Shown here in pieces: positions 26,801 to 37,651 of a stretch of 64,000 nucleotides of DNA (positions are counted from its first letter, which is position 1; each line of letters starts with the position of its first letter). Below the pieces are notes generated by a model that was not told the origin of the DNA, did no database searches, and worked only from the letters and a program-made list of their open reading frames with translations. The stretch is from Microvirgula aerodenitrificans DSM 15089 (GTDB lineage Bacteria; Pseudomonadota; Gammaproteobacteria; Burkholderiales; Aquaspirillaceae): positions 62,001-126,000 of the forward strand of contig NZ_JHVK01000002.1 in NCBI RefSeq assembly GCF_000620105.1, written 5' to 3'. Made by a program: the position numbers and the translations under genes.

Positions 26801-27226
26801 GAGATCAATCTGCACGCGCCGGCACTGCTGCCGGACGACTACTGCCCGGACGTTCATGAACGGCTGGTGCTGTACAAGCGGCTGGCCAGCTGCGACACCG
26901 GTGCCGACATCGACGAAATCCACGAGGAGCTGATCGACCGCTTCGGCCTGCCGACGCCGCCGGTCAAGCTGCTGATCGACAGTCACCGCCTGCGCCTGCT
27001 GGCGCGCGATCTCGGCGTCAGCCGCTGCGACGCGTCGGACACGGCAATCCAGCTGACCTTCTCCAGCCAGACGCCGGTCGAGCCGATGAAGATCATCGGT
27101 CTGATCCAGAGCAAGCGGAACTACAAGCTCGCCGGCCAGGACAAGCTGCGGGTCGAAGCCACGCTGAACGACCCGGCCATGCGTGCGGTGCGGGTCAAGG
27201 AACTGCTGAAGGAGCTGGCAGCGTAA
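23831..27226 (+). CDS. mfd: Transcription-repair coupling factor Mfd
   Basis: Mfd removes RNA polymerase stalled at DNA lesions and recruits UvrA. The 1131-residue product has the full domain order. A UvrB-homology region occupies 1-330 (LPDWETLPYDHFSPHADLVSERLATL near 66). An RNA-polymerase-interacting domain starts near 470 (VGDPVVHETHGIGRYLGLE). A RecG-like translocase carries Walker A GDVGFGKTE at residue 618 and DEEH at 719. The translocation motif follows (GRVGRSYHQAYAYLL near 892). The C-terminal TRCF domain lies from 1000 on. The ATG at 23831 was chosen because the frame upstream is the fhlB shadow. It is monocistronic, with its own TATAAT. Confidence 0.97.
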   Translation: MSSVLPVPGQKHSLGHLPPGADSARLAAIARDGGRPLLVLTADAHSARRLADEMLFFAPSLRIAYLPDWETLPYDHFSPHADLVSERLATLWKLRQGQADVVVASAATAMMRLSPFEYLAGRTFFLKVGDTLDVERLRADLTRAGYTHVTQVYAPGEFSIRGGLVDLFPTGSNLPYRIDLFGDEIETLRTFDVDTQRTVYPVQDIRLLPAREFPTDNDGVTTFRQHFRETFEGDPSRCRLYKDISAGSVPAGIEYYLPLFFDTTSTLFDYLGDNAAIAMHADTLATAEGFWREVQSRYDLLRGETARPCLPPDQLYLRPDALMSALKPYPRLAIDTEGALPDDVALLPDLNVDRRADVPVARLKQFVDSTDTRVLLIAESLGRRETIYQLLAEYGLKPTPLDSLADFVDGNVRCALLAGTLTRGFVDRAAGLSFITESDLYQTVARTPRQQRKRSNTDAMLRDLAEVKVGDPVVHETHGIGRYLGLESLDLGEGLTEMMTIEYADSAKLYVPVAQLHMISRYAGSASDNVQLTRLGSSQWDKARKRAAEKARDTAAELLNLYAQRAARAGHAFTISPNDYDAFAAGFGFEETADQQATIEAVIADMSAEKPMDRLVCGDVGFGKTEVALRAAFIAAMAGRQVSVLVPTTLLAEQHAQSFADRFADWPVKVAELSRFRSAKEQKATLAGLADGSVDIVIGTHRLVQPDVVFKRLGLVIIDEEHRFGVRQKEQLKRLRANVDVLTLTATPIPRTLAMSLEGLRDFSVIATAPSRRLSVKTFVSPLSNGVIREAVLRELKRGGQVFFLYNEVETIENMREKLVELLPEARVGVAHGQLRERELEQVMRDFNQQRFNVLLCSTIIETGIDIPNANTILIHRADKFGLAQLHQLRGRVGRSYHQAYAYLLTPENISRDAQKRLEAIQAMEDLGSGFYLAMHDLEIRGAGEVLGEGQSGEMQEVGFGLYTEMLKAAVKALKKGQEPDLDQPLGVTTEINLHAPALLPDDYCPDVHERLVLYKRLASCDTGADIDEIHEELIDRFGLPTPPVKLLIDSHRLRLLARDLGVSRCDASDTAIQLTFSSQTPVEPMKIIGLIQSKRNYKLAGQDKLRVEATLNDPAMRAVRVKELLKELAA

Positions 27227-27247
27227 CGCCACCAGCGCCCTGCACGG

Positions 27248-28312
27248 CTACGCCGCCGCAAACACCCAGCAGTCGTTGGCCGGAAACTCGACCCAGTACT
27301 CTCCGGCCTCTCGTGGCGTGTGGCCAAAGGCGCGGAAGCGCAGGTCGCCACGGTCGAACAGATACTCCCAGCGGTCGCCGAGGTACATGGCCGTCACCAG
27401 CCGGGCGCGGACCCGGTTGTCTCCGGGGCCGTCGGCCACGCTGACACGTTCGAGCCGGATCACCGCCTGCGCACCGGCGCCGACGGTGACATGGTCGATC
27501 GCCTGCCCGGCCAGTTCCCAGTCCGCGCCGGCTATGCGCACCCGGCGGCCGTCGACCGCGACCACCCGTGCCGCCAGCTTGTTGTTGCTGCCCATGAACT
27601 CGGCGCTGTACAGCGATTTCGGCGTGGCATACAGCTCGGCCGGCGTGCCCTCCTGCTCGATGCGGCCGTTCTTCAGCAACAGGATGCGATCGGACATCGC
27701 CATCGCCTCGGTCTGGTCATGGGTCACGCACAGCGCCGACAGCCCGAGTTCGATGATCAGCGCGCGCAGCCAGGCACGGGCCTCCTCGCGCAGCTTGGCG
27801 TCCAGGTTGGACAGCGGCTCGTCGAGCAGGATGACCGGCGGGTTGTAGACCAGCGCACGGGCAATGGCGACCCGCTGCTGCTGGCCCCCCGACAACTGGA
27901 ACGGAAAGCGCCCGGCCAGTTGCGCCAGCCCCAGCTGCGTCAGCACCTGGTCGACGCGCTGGCGGATTTCGGCCGTGCCGACCCGGCGCAGTTTGAGGCC
28001 ATAGGCCACGTTGTCGAATACCGAACGGTGCGGCCACAGCGCATAGGACTGGAACACCAGCCCGAGTGCGCGCTGCTCAACCGGCAGGTTGTGCGCACTG
28101 GCGCCGTCATACAGCAGTTTGCCATCGAGCAGGATCTTGCCATCCGACGGTTGTTCCAGCCCGGCCACGGCGCGCAGCAGCGTGGTCTTGCCGCTGCCGG
28201 ACGCGCCGAGCAGCGACACCACTTCTCCGGCCTTGAGCTGGAATGACACACCATTGAGAATCGGATGGGCGTCGTAGCTCAGGTGCAGATTTTCGACAAC
28301 AAGCTTAGTCAT
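27248..28312 (-). CDS. ABC transporter ATPase, FbpC-like (Fe3+-type importer)
   Basis: The 354-residue cytoplasmic ATPase powers the importer formed with the next two genes. Walker A is LLGASGSGKTTLLRAVAG near residue 34, the signature is LSGGQQQRVAIARAL near 136, Walker B is VILLDEPLSNLDAK, and the switch is CVTHDQTEAMAM. The C-terminal ~120 residues form a TOBE-like regulatory domain, as in FbpC/PotA-type ATPases. It overlaps the permease gene by eight bases. The family includes iron(III), phosphonate and spermidine importers. The binding protein of this operon is of the iron(III)/FbpA type, so iron or an organic anion is likely. It ends tail-to-tail with mfd. Confidence 0.9.
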   Translation of the reverse strand: MTKLVVENLHLSYDAHPILNGVSFQLKAGEVVSLLGASGSGKTTLLRAVAGLEQPSDGKILLDGKLLYDGASAHNLPVEQRALGLVFQSYALWPHRSVFDNVAYGLKLRRVGTAEIRQRVDQVLTQLGLAQLAGRFPFQLSGGQQQRVAIARALVYNPPVILLDEPLSNLDAKLREEARAWLRALIIELGLSALCVTHDQTEAMAMSDRILLLKNGRIEQEGTPAELYATPKSLYSAEFMGSNNKLAARVVAVDGRRVRIAGADWELAGQAIDHVTVGAGAQAVIRLERVSVADGPGDNRVRARLVTAMYLGDRWEYLFDRGDLRFRAFGHTPREAGEYWVEFPANDCWVFAAA

Positions 28313-30047
28313 GAAGTTTCACTCCGAAACGCAGGGCGACCGCCAGACCGGCGCCGACCATGGCAATGTTGATGACCGACAGGGCAGCGACCTGATCGAC
28401 CGCGCCGGTTGCCCACAGCGACACCAGCAGCGAACCGATCACCTCGGTGCCCGGCGACAGCAGATAGACCGCCGTCGAGTATTCCCGCTCGAAAATCATG
28501 AAGATCAGCAGCCAGCTGGCTAGCAGCCCGTAGCGGATCAGCGGCAGCGTGATATCGCGGCTGGTTCGGCCGCGGCTGGCGCCGACGCTGCGCGCGGCCT
28601 CCTCCAGTTCGGGCCCGACCTGCATCAGCGCGCCCTGGACCAGCCGCATCCCGTAGGCCAGCCAGACCACGGTGTAGGCCAGCCAGATCGAGAACATCGA
28701 GTTCCGCAGCTCCTTCAGCCCCGGCACGAACAGGAACACCCACAGGAAGGCCAGGCCGGCGAGGATGCCCGGCACTGCGCGCGGCAACAGCACGATGTAG
28801 TCGAGCAGCCGGCTGCCGCCATCGGCACGCCGGTGGCCGGCAAAGCCGATCGCGGTATACGCGGCCACCGCCACCAGCCCGCCGATCACGCCGACCCCCA
28901 GGGTATTGGTGATGGCGCGCACCATATTGTCCTGCTCGAACAGGTCAGTGAAATTGGACAGCGTCAGCGAGTCGAGCAGCGATACGCCATCGCCCCAGTG
29001 GCTGACGAAAGCGCGCAGCACGATGCCGGACAGGGGCACCAGCACGGTCACTGCCAGCCACAGGCCGATGATGGCGAATGCCAGCCAGCGCCAGTTGCCG
29101 AGCGGCAGCGGCTGCTGGCGTGCGGCCTTGCCCTTGATCGACACATACTTGCTCGCGCTGCGCAGCAGCCGGCGCTGCAACAGCACCAGCGGGAAAGTGG
29201 CCGCCACGATGCACATCGCCACCGCCGCCATCAGGTGATAGGACGGAATGCCGAGCTTGTTGGTCAGCTTGTACAGATAGGTCGCCAGCACCAGGTGCCC
29301 CTCGGGGTCGCCGAGCACCAGCGGCAGGCCGAAAATCTCGAAGCCGAGGAAGAACACCAGCACGCCGGAGAACATCAGCGAGGGCATCACCATCGGCAGG
29401 CTGACATCGCGCGCCACCCGGAACGGCGTCGCTCCGGAGATTCTCGCCGCCTCCTCGACATCGGCGCCAAGATTGCGCAGCGCGGCCGAGGCATACAGGT
29501 ACACGTGCGGAACATGGGTCAGGCCGGCGATCAGCGCGATACTGGACAGGGTGTAGATGTTCCACGGCACATCGCCGAACAGATTGCGCCACCACAGCGA
29601 GTAGAAGCCGACCGGACCGGTGGCGACCACATAGCCGAATGCCAGCACCATCGGCGACACGAACACCGGCGTCAGCAGCAGGGGTTCCAGCCAGCGACGG
29701 CCGGGCAGATTGGTGCGCACCATCAGGAAGGCCAGCAGCCCGCCCAGCGGCACGGCGATGACCAGCATGCCGGCGGCAATGGCGACCGAATTGCCCAGCG
29801 CCGACCAGAAGTCCGGGTCATCGAAAATGAAACGGTAGGCATCGAGACTCAGTGTCTTGTCCGGCATGAAGAACGGTGCGGACAGCAGGCTCTGGTACAC
29901 GATCAGCGACAGCGGCATCAGCACCGCCACCAGCACCAGGCCGATGGTCAGCCAGCGCGAGGGGGTCAGCCGCCGCAGAACGGGCGGCAGGCGCAGCGGG
30001 GCCTGCGCAGGCGCCAGGGTCGGCGCCGACGGGAGAGGGGAAGTCAT
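28305..30047 (-). CDS. ABC transporter double permease, FbpB-like
   Basis: The 580-residue inner-membrane protein has about twelve helices in two homologous halves. Each half carries an EAA loop: EEAARISGATPFRVARDVSLP near residue 207 and EEAARSVGASRGRTSRDITLP near 495. A single polypeptide with two BPD_transp_1 domains is typical of the FbpB/AfuB iron(III) permeases. An ATG at 30047 with AGGA eight bases upstream was chosen. An in-frame ATG 33 bases further upstream is less likely. It lies between the binding-protein gene and the ATPase gene in one operon. Confidence 0.92.
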   Translation of the reverse strand: MTSPLPSAPTLAPAQAPLRLPPVLRRLTPSRWLTIGLVLVAVLMPLSLIVYQSLLSAPFFMPDKTLSLDAYRFIFDDPDFWSALGNSVAIAAGMLVIAVPLGGLLAFLMVRTNLPGRRWLEPLLLTPVFVSPMVLAFGYVVATGPVGFYSLWWRNLFGDVPWNIYTLSSIALIAGLTHVPHVYLYASAALRNLGADVEEAARISGATPFRVARDVSLPMVMPSLMFSGVLVFFLGFEIFGLPLVLGDPEGHLVLATYLYKLTNKLGIPSYHLMAAVAMCIVAATFPLVLLQRRLLRSASKYVSIKGKAARQQPLPLGNWRWLAFAIIGLWLAVTVLVPLSGIVLRAFVSHWGDGVSLLDSLTLSNFTDLFEQDNMVRAITNTLGVGVIGGLVAVAAYTAIGFAGHRRADGGSRLLDYIVLLPRAVPGILAGLAFLWVFLFVPGLKELRNSMFSIWLAYTVVWLAYGMRLVQGALMQVGPELEEAARSVGASRGRTSRDITLPLIRYGLLASWLLIFMIFEREYSTAVYLLSPGTEVIGSLLVSLWATGAVDQVAALSVINIAMVGAGLAVALRFGVKLHD

Positions 30048-30108
30048 GGGTGTGTTCCTGGTGGACGCCGCCGCGGACATCCGGCCGCGCGGCGGGCGTC
30101 GATCGGTG

Positions 30109-31206
30109 TTACTTGGCGAGAGCCTGCTTCCAGGTCTTCAGGAATTCCAGACGCTTGGCCTGATCCAGATACACCAGCAATCCGGTGCCGACCTGGATCG
30201 GCTTGAGGCTGTTGCCAAGCTGGCGCGTCAGGCCCGCCATCGACGTCTCGCCGGTCACGTCGGCACGGATGGCAAACAGGTCGGCCTGGTTGGCGAGCAG
30301 GGTCTGTCCGCGCTTCGACAGCAGGTAGTCGGTCCACAGCCGCGCCGCATTCGGCGAGCGTGCGCTCTTTGAAATCACCGACAGCCGGCTGACCACCAGC
30401 GTGTAGTCCTTCGGATACACATAGCCGATCGACGGGTCCTTCTTGGCCTTGGTGAACGCATAGGAACCGATGATGTTGTAGCCGATCAGGTTCTCGCCGG
30501 ACGAGATGCGTTCCAGCATCGCCCCGGTACTCGACTGCACCTTGAGACCGGTCGCCCCCAGCGCGCGGATCAGATCCCAGGTGGCATTGCCGGCCACGCG
30601 ATAGTCCTGGGTCAGGTAGTTGAAGCCGACGCCGGACTTCTCGATATCGTAGGTGGTGACCTTGCCGGCGAATTTCTTCGGATTGGCACGGACGATGCGG
30701 GCCAGATCGGCATGGGTCTGCGGAATTTCGGCAGCGGTCAGCAACCGCTTGTTGTAGACGATGGCAATCGGCTCGAAGGTGGTGCCATAGGCAAGGCCCT
30801 GGTAATGCGCCCAGCCCGGCAGGTTCGCCACTTCCGGTGACGCATAGCTGGCGGCAAAACCGTCATTGACCAGCTTGACCTGCAGGTCCATCGCCGAGCT
30901 CCACAGCACGTCGGCGGAGCCGCCGCCTGCGGCAGCCTCGCTGATGAAGCGGTTGTACAGCTCGGTGCTGTTCATATCGTTGTATTCGACCCGGACGCCC
31001 GGATAGAGCGCTTCGAAGTCCTTGATCAGCGGACGGACGGCGGCGGTATCGGTCGTCGAGTAGACCACGACCTTGCCTTCCTTGCGCGCGGCGGCGATCT
31101 GGTTGCTGTAGCTGGCCGGATAGCCGGGCGGCAGCGGATCGGCCAGGGCAGTGGCGGCGGTACAGGCCAGCGCAGCGGCCAGCGCGAGTTGCTTGAATCG
31201 CTTCAT
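30109..31206 (-). CDS. Periplasmic solute-binding protein, FbpA-like
   Basis: This 365-residue protein has a clear signal peptide (MKRFKQLALAAALACTAATALA) and belongs to the class-II binding proteins of iron(III)-type ABC importers. Family stretches are ARKEGKVVVYSTTDTAAVRPL near residue 39, YNDMNSTELYNRF near 75, and SSGENLIGYNIIGSYAF near 235. It captures the ligand in the periplasm and delivers it to the permease. Related proteins also bind 2-aminoethylphosphonate or phosphoglycerate, so iron is not proven. AGGAG seven bases before the ATG fixes the start. It leads the operon and is divergent from a two-component system, which may sense the same ligand. Confidence 0.9.
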   Translation of the reverse strand: MKRFKQLALAAALACTAATALADPLPPGYPASYSNQIAAARKEGKVVVYSTTDTAAVRPLIKDFEALYPGVRVEYNDMNSTELYNRFISEAAAGGGSADVLWSSAMDLQVKLVNDGFAASYASPEVANLPGWAHYQGLAYGTTFEPIAIVYNKRLLTAAEIPQTHADLARIVRANPKKFAGKVTTYDIEKSGVGFNYLTQDYRVAGNATWDLIRALGATGLKVQSSTGAMLERISSGENLIGYNIIGSYAFTKAKKDPSIGYVYPKDYTLVVSRLSVISKSARSPNAARLWTDYLLSKRGQTLLANQADLFAIRADVTGETSMAGLTRQLGNSLKPIQVGTGLLVYLDQAKRLEFLKTWKQALAK

Positions 31207-31423
31207 GCAGAATCTCCTTGTGGGCTGACGACCGGCCGCCGTTGTGCCCGGCGATCGCGGCCCCGGCGGCACCAGCGCCGCCCGGAATGTCAGTTGTGTG
31301 ACACGAGAATAGGCAGTCGCCGCTTTCGATTCGCTTTCAACCCGGCCCGCCTGCGGATTATTTTCATTGTGCATTGCGGGAGTCGCTACACTGGATTTCC
31401 CGTTTTTCCATCGCTCCGTCACC

Positions 31424-32089
31424 ATGCGCATCCTGCTTGTCGAAGACCACCTGCCACTGGCCGAATCGCTGACCCGCGCCCTGACCCAGGCCGGCTTCAG
31501 CGTCGACTGCATGCACAACGGCGCCGACGCCGACCATGTACTGCACACCCAGGACTACGCACTGGTCATCCTCGATCTGGCGCTGCCGCGGCTGGACGGC
31601 TGGGAAGTGCTGCGCCGGCTGCGCGCACGTCGCAACCGGGTGCCGGTCATGATCCTGACCGCACACGGCGCGGTCGGCGACCGGGTGCGCGGGCTGGACC
31701 TCGGTGCCGACGACTACCTGCCCAAGCCCTTCGAGCTGGCCGAGCTCGAAGCGCGCGCCCGGGCACTGATCCGCCGCAGCCATGGCCAGGAAAGCAATGT
31801 CCACCACTGCGGCCCGCTCAGCTACGACAGTGCCGGCCGCCAGTTCACGCTGGCCGGTGAGCGACTGCAGCTGACGCCGCGCGAACATGCGGTACTGGAA
31901 GTGCTGATCCTGCGCGACGGCAAGGCGGTCAGCAAGGACACGCTGTCGGAGAAGATCTTCGGACTGGACGAGTCCAGCAGCGCCGATGCCATCGAGATCT
32001 ACATCCACCGGCTGCGCAAGAAACTCGGCCACGCCCCGGTCGCCATCGTCACCCTGCGCGGCCTCGGCTATCTGCTGGAAGCGAAATGA
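31424..32089 (+). CDS. OmpR-family response regulator (TctD/QseB-like)
   Basis: The 221-residue regulator has a receiver domain at residues 1-115 and a winged-helix DNA-binding domain at about 125-220. The receiver has MRILLVEDH with acidic pocket residues, LVILDLALPRLDGWE with the phospho-accepting Asp near 51, ILTAHG and DDYLPKPF. The C-terminal domain reads LTPREHAVLEVLILRDGKAVSKDTL and then EIYIHRLRKKLG. The ATG at 31424 gives the standard N-terminus. It overlaps the downstream sensor kinase gene by four bases. Divergent placement next to an ABC importer suggests it controls that importer, as TctD does for citrate uptake (analogy). Confidence 0.93.
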   Translation: MRILLVEDHLPLAESLTRALTQAGFSVDCMHNGADADHVLHTQDYALVILDLALPRLDGWEVLRRLRARRNRVPVMILTAHGAVGDRVRGLDLGADDYLPKPFELAELEARARALIRRSHGQESNVHHCGPLSYDSAGRQFTLAGERLQLTPREHAVLEVLILRDGKAVSKDTLSEKIFGLDESSSADAIEIYIHRLRKKLGHAPVAIVTLRGLGYLLEAK

Positions 32090-33474
32090 CACTGTCCAGC
32101 CTGCGCCTGAAGCTGGCGGTCTGGCTGCTGCTGCCGCTGCTGGTCCTGCTCGGTTTCGACGCCTGGCTGACCTACCAGCGCGCCATGGGCACGGCAAACA
32201 TGGCTTTCGACCGTACGCTGTTCACCTCGGCCAAGGCCATCGCCGAAGGGGTGCGGCTGGATGGCAACCGCCTGCAGGTCGATCTGCCCTATCTGGCACT
32301 GGAGCTGTTCGAAGCCAATTCCCAGGGGCGGGTGTTCTACCGGGTGGCCGAGGACAACGGCAGCACGCTGACCGGCTACGCCGACCTGCCGCTGCCGGCC
32401 GGCAACGGTCCGCCCGACTTCCGCCCGCAGTACTACGAAGCCCCGTTTCGCGATGACACCCTGCGCCTGATCGCGCTGCGCCAGCCGGTCTACGACGTCA
32501 GTCGCGGCAGCCACCGCAGCGTGTGGGTGCTGGTCGGCGAAACCCCGGAACTGCGCCGCCAGCTCGCGCGCGAAATCCTGATCGGCTCGCTGCAGCAGGA
32601 AGTGGTACTGGTCTCACTGGCGCTGGCCATCGTGCTGTTCGCCATCGGTCATGGCCTCAAGCCGCTGGACCGGCTGTCGGCAGCGCTCGGCGCGCAGCGG
32701 GGCGACAGGCTGCAGGCACTGGACACCCGCGATCTGCCGACCGAAATCCGCCCACTGGTCACCGCGCTGAATCGGCATGTGGAACGGATGCAGCAGATGC
32801 TGAGCGCGCGCCGGCGCTTCTTCGACGATGCTGCCCACCAGCTGAAGACACCGCTGGCGGTCATCCAGGCCCAGACCGAACTGGCACTGCGCGAATAGGA
32901 CCCGGCCGTGCTGCATCAGCGGCTGCGCGGCCAGCTGCACACGCTGCATCAGGCCTCCCACGGCGTCCAGCAACTGTTGTCGCTGTCACGACTGGAGCCG
33001 GACAGCGGTCTGGTGGCCACCAGCGAGCCGGTCGATCTGGCGGCGCTGGCGCGCGACGTGGCACTGGAATGGTCGCCGGTCGCCCGCCGGCATGGCATCG
33101 ACCTCGGCTACGACGGCGCGCAGCACGCCTGGATGGAGGGCCAGCCGGCCCTGCTGCAGGAAATGATCGGCAACCTGATCGACAATGCCATCCGCCACGC
33201 CGGCCCGCGCCTCACCGTCGCCGTCACCACCAGTTCCGACGGGCCCCGGCTGGCCGTGATCGACAACGGCCCCGGCATCGCGCCGGCCGAACGCGACAAG
33301 GTCTTCAGCCGTTTCTACCGCGTGGCCGGCACCCGGGCCGACGGCAGCGGACTGGGGCTGGCCATCGTGCGCGAAATCGCCCACCGCCATGCGGCCCGCA
33401 TCCGGCTCGACGATACGCCAGGCGGCGGGCTGACGGTGCACGTCAGCTTTGCCGGTCATCCTGCGCCGCCCTGA
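32086..33474 (+). pseudogene. Sensor histidine kinase interrupted by an in-frame TAG
   Basis: Read through, this is a 462-codon TctE-like membrane kinase with a first helix (LAVWLLLPLLVLLGF), a periplasmic sensor to about 160, a second helix (VVLVSLALAIVLFAIG), HAMP, the phospho-acceptor H-box FFDDAAHQLKTPLAVIQAQ near 250, an N-box (MIGNLIDNAIRHAG), a G1 box (DNGPGIAP) and a G2 box (GSGLGLAIV). A TAG at 32896-32898 sits just after the H-box helix (residue 271), between Glu and Asp-Pro. The frame is otherwise unbroken. The 5' part (32086-32898) lacks the ATP-binding domain; the 3' part could only restart at GTG 32908. Amber mutation of a serine/glutamine-type codon is the simplest explanation. 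Suppression or sequencing error cannot be excluded. Confidence 0.85.
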
Positions 33475-33560
33475 CCCCTGCGGCCGACAATGGCAATCGG
33501 CATGCAATCCGGCCCGGACATGACACAATGCGCGGACCTCAATCCAAAAGTCATTGCGCC

Positions 33561-34076
33561 ATGCGCCGTCTGCTCGCCATTGTCCTGTTCGCCACCTGCC
33601 TGATCCGCCCCGCGCTGGCCGCCACGCCCAGTGTCGAGTCCATCGACACCCTGCTGGATGTCACCGGTGCCAGACAGCTGGCCGTGCAGATGTCCGACCA
33701 GGCCGGCCAGGTGCTGGAAAACATCAACCAGGAGCTGATCACGGAAATGCAGCTCGATGCCGACCAGCAAAAGGCGCTGCGCCTGTATGCCAGCAAGTCG
33801 CTGGAAACGATCCGTACCGAACTGAGCTGGGAGGCGCTGCGCCCTGGCTATGTGAAGCTGTACCAGGAAGTGTTCACCCAGGACGAGATCGACCAGCTGA
33901 TCGCCTTCTACCGCACGCCGACCGGCAAAATGCTGACCACCAAAATGCCGGAAGTCTCGAAGCGGACCACGGCGCAGATCCAGGAGCGCATGAGCGTCAT
34001 CGTGCCGCGCCTGCAGGCCGCGCTGGCCGAGTCGGTCAAGCAGATGCAGGAAGACAAGGCCGCCCGCAAGCACTGA
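33561..34076 (+). CDS. Exported DUF2059-family protein
   Basis: The 171-residue protein has a signal peptide (MRRLLAIVLFATCLIRPALA) and is helix-rich afterward. The C-terminal half reads LYQEVFTQDEIDQLIAFYRTPTGKMLTTKMPEVS (about residues 100-135), the hallmark of the DUF2059 family. That family is periplasmic and of unknown function. It lies 86 bases after the sensor kinase on the same strand and is followed by a bidirectional terminator. There is no reason beyond proximity to link it with the two-component system. Confidence 0.85.
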   Translation: MRRLLAIVLFATCLIRPALAATPSVESIDTLLDVTGARQLAVQMSDQAGQVLENINQELITEMQLDADQQKALRLYASKSLETIRTELSWEALRPGYVKLYQEVFTQDEIDQLIAFYRTPTGKMLTTKMPEVSKRTTAQIQERMSVIVPRLQAALAESVKQMQEDKAARKH

Positions 34077-34100
34077 GCGTCATCGCCGGCCCACGCAATA

Positions 34101-34128
34101 ACGCCACCCCGAGGGGTGGCGTTTCTGT
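34101..34128. terminator. Bidirectional terminator between DUF2059 gene and thiC
   Basis: Stem ACGCCACC (34101-34108) / GGTGGCGT (34115-34122), loop CCGAGG, followed on + by TTTCTGTGT. The minus-strand tail is also T-rich (TTATT). It separates two convergent transcripts. Confidence 0.75.
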
Positions 34129-34151
34129 GTCAGGACATGGCAGTTGCCCGC

Positions 34152-36167
<2,016 letters not shown>

Positions 36168-36992
36168 TTACCACCAGGCATGGAAATGATGGACCGGGCC
36201 GATACCGTGTCCGACCTGCAGCCGGTCGGCCGCTGTCAGCGCCTCGGTCAGCCAGTGCTTGGCGTCGTGAACGGTCTCGGCCCAGTTGCGTCGCTGCGGC
36301 CGCAGCGCCGTCAGCGCGGCGGACAGGGTGCAGCCGGTACCGTGGGTATTGCGGGTGACAACGCGTACCGCCGGGAAGCGTTCGGCGCCATCGCGGGTCA
36401 CCAGCCAGTCCGGGCTGTCCGCCGTGTTCTCCAGATGACCGCCCTTCATCAGCACCGCGTCAGCCCCCAGCGCCAGCAGGCGCTCGGCCTGGGCCAGCAT
36501 GCCGTCCTCGTCGCGCACCACCGGCTCGCCCAGCAGCGCGGCGGCCTCCGGCAGGTTCGGGGTGATCAGCGACGCCAGCGGCAGCAGTTCGTCGCGCAGC
36601 GCCGCCACGGCATCGGCGGCCAGCAGCGGATGGCCGCCCTTGGCGATCATCACCGTATCCAGCACCAGCCACTTCGGCCGGTACTGGCGAACGCTGGCAG
36701 CAACGGCATGGATGATGTCGGCCGTGGCCAGCATCCCGCACTTGGCGGCGTCGATGCGGATATCGCTGAACACCGCGTCCAGCTGGGCGGCGACAAAAGC
36801 CGGCGGCACCGCGTGCACGCCGGTGACACCGCGCGTGTTCTGCGCGGTCAGCGCGCTGATGACCGACAGGCCATAGGCGCCAAGCGCGGAAAAGGTTTTC
36901 AGGTCGGCCTGGATACCCGCGCCGCCGCCGGAATCGGAGCCGGCGATGGTCAGGGCATGCGGAATGAAGGCGGGATGTTCGGGCAGGGACAT
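36168..36992 (-). CDS. thiD: Hydroxymethylpyrimidine / phosphomethylpyrimidine kinase
   Basis: ThiD phosphorylates HMP and HMP-P to the pyrophosphate used by ThiE. The 274-residue product has the ribokinase-fold motifs [21 protein letters not shown] near residue 12, [13 protein letters not shown] near 112, [15 protein letters not shown] near 140 and the anion-hole motif [13 protein letters not shown] near 213 with its catalytic Asp-equivalent context. The ATG at 36992 shares its A with the thiE stop (TGATG), a translational coupling signal. In-frame codons upstream are thiE shadow. It is the third gene of the riboswitch-led operon. Confidence 0.95.
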   Translation of the reverse strand: MSLPEHPAFIPHALTIAGSDSGGGAGIQADLKTFSALGAYGLSVISALTAQNTRGVTGVHAVPPAFVAAQLDAVFSDIRIDAAKCGMLATADIIHAVAASVRQYRPKWLVLDTVMIAKGGHPLLAADAVAALRDELLPLASLITPNLPEAAALLGEPVVRDEDGMLAQAERLLALGADAVLMKGGHLENTADSPDWLVTRDGAERFPAVRVVTRNTHGTGCTLSAALTALRPQRRNWAETVHDAKHWLTEALTAADRLQVGHGIGPVHHFHAWW

Positions 36993-37651
36993 CAGGACTC
37001 GCTGGCGGACGGGATGACGGGAACGTGGCTCAGCGCCCGCAGGGCGGCGGCAGCGGCACGCGGGTCGGCAGCGGCACAAATGGCCGACACCACGGCAATG
37101 CCGTCGGCACCGGCCGCATAGACGGCAGCAGCATTCGCGGGGCCGATGCCGCCAATGGCGACCGCCGGCAGCGTTTTCTGCCGCATCAGTTCGCCAAAAC
37201 CGGCCAGGCCGATCACCGGCGACGCATCCGGCTTGGTGCCGGTCGGGTAGACCGGACCGACGCCCACATAGTCGACCACCCCGGCGTCGACGGCGGCCAG
37301 CTGGGCGGCGTTCGACGCCGACAGGCCGACAATGCGCGACGGACCGAGCAGGCGCCGGGCTTCTGCCGCAGGCAGGTCCTGCTGGCCGACATGGACGCCG
37401 TCGGCGTCGACCGCCAGCGCCACATCGACCTGGTCATTGATCAGCAGCGGGACATTGGCACAGCGGCACAGCGGCAACAGCGCGCGCGCGGCGTCGACCC
37501 ACTGCCGTTTCTTCCACTGCGGCGCACGCAGCTGCACCAGGGTGACGCCGCCTTCCAGCGCGCTCTCGGTCACCCGGCACATGCCGTCGATGCCGCCGCA
37601 CAGGTCGGGGTCGAGTACCAGATAGACGGTCAGATCGAGTTCGCGCCTCAT
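36992..37651 (-). CDS. thiE: Thiamine-phosphate synthase
   Basis: ThiE joins HMP pyrophosphate and thiazole phosphate to thiamine monophosphate. The 219-residue TIM-barrel has [17 protein letters not shown] near residue 34 (Q/K substrate motif), [26 protein letters not shown] near 69-94, [17 protein letters not shown] near 127-143 and [13 protein letters not shown] near 166. The pyrophosphate-binding residues in these blocks are intact. The ATG at 37651 overlaps the thiM stop (ATGA), and its stop overlaps thiD. A separate ThiE-like domain exists in the fusion gene at 14695-15624, but this is the operon copy and presumably the functional one. Confidence 0.94.
   Translation of the reverse strand: MRRELDLTVYLVLDPDLCGGIDGMCRVTESALEGGVTLVQLRAPQWKKRQWVDAARALLPLCRCANVPLLINDQVDVALAVDADGVHVGQQDLPAAEARRLLGPSRIVGLSASNAAQLAAVDAGVVDYVGVGPVYPTGTKPDASPVIGLAGFGELMRQKTLPAVAIGGIGPANAAAVYAAGADGIAVVSAICAAADPRAAAAALRALSHVPVIPSASES

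Noticed and set aside
25292-27232. A 646-codon minus-strand frame opposite mfd
   Set aside because: Antisense to the helicase part of mfd; shadow composition and no start context.
31350-31375. Fur-box-like GATTATTTTCATTG upstream of the FbpA-like gene
   Set aside because: Fewer than half of the 19 consensus positions match. Iron regulation is not supported by this site.
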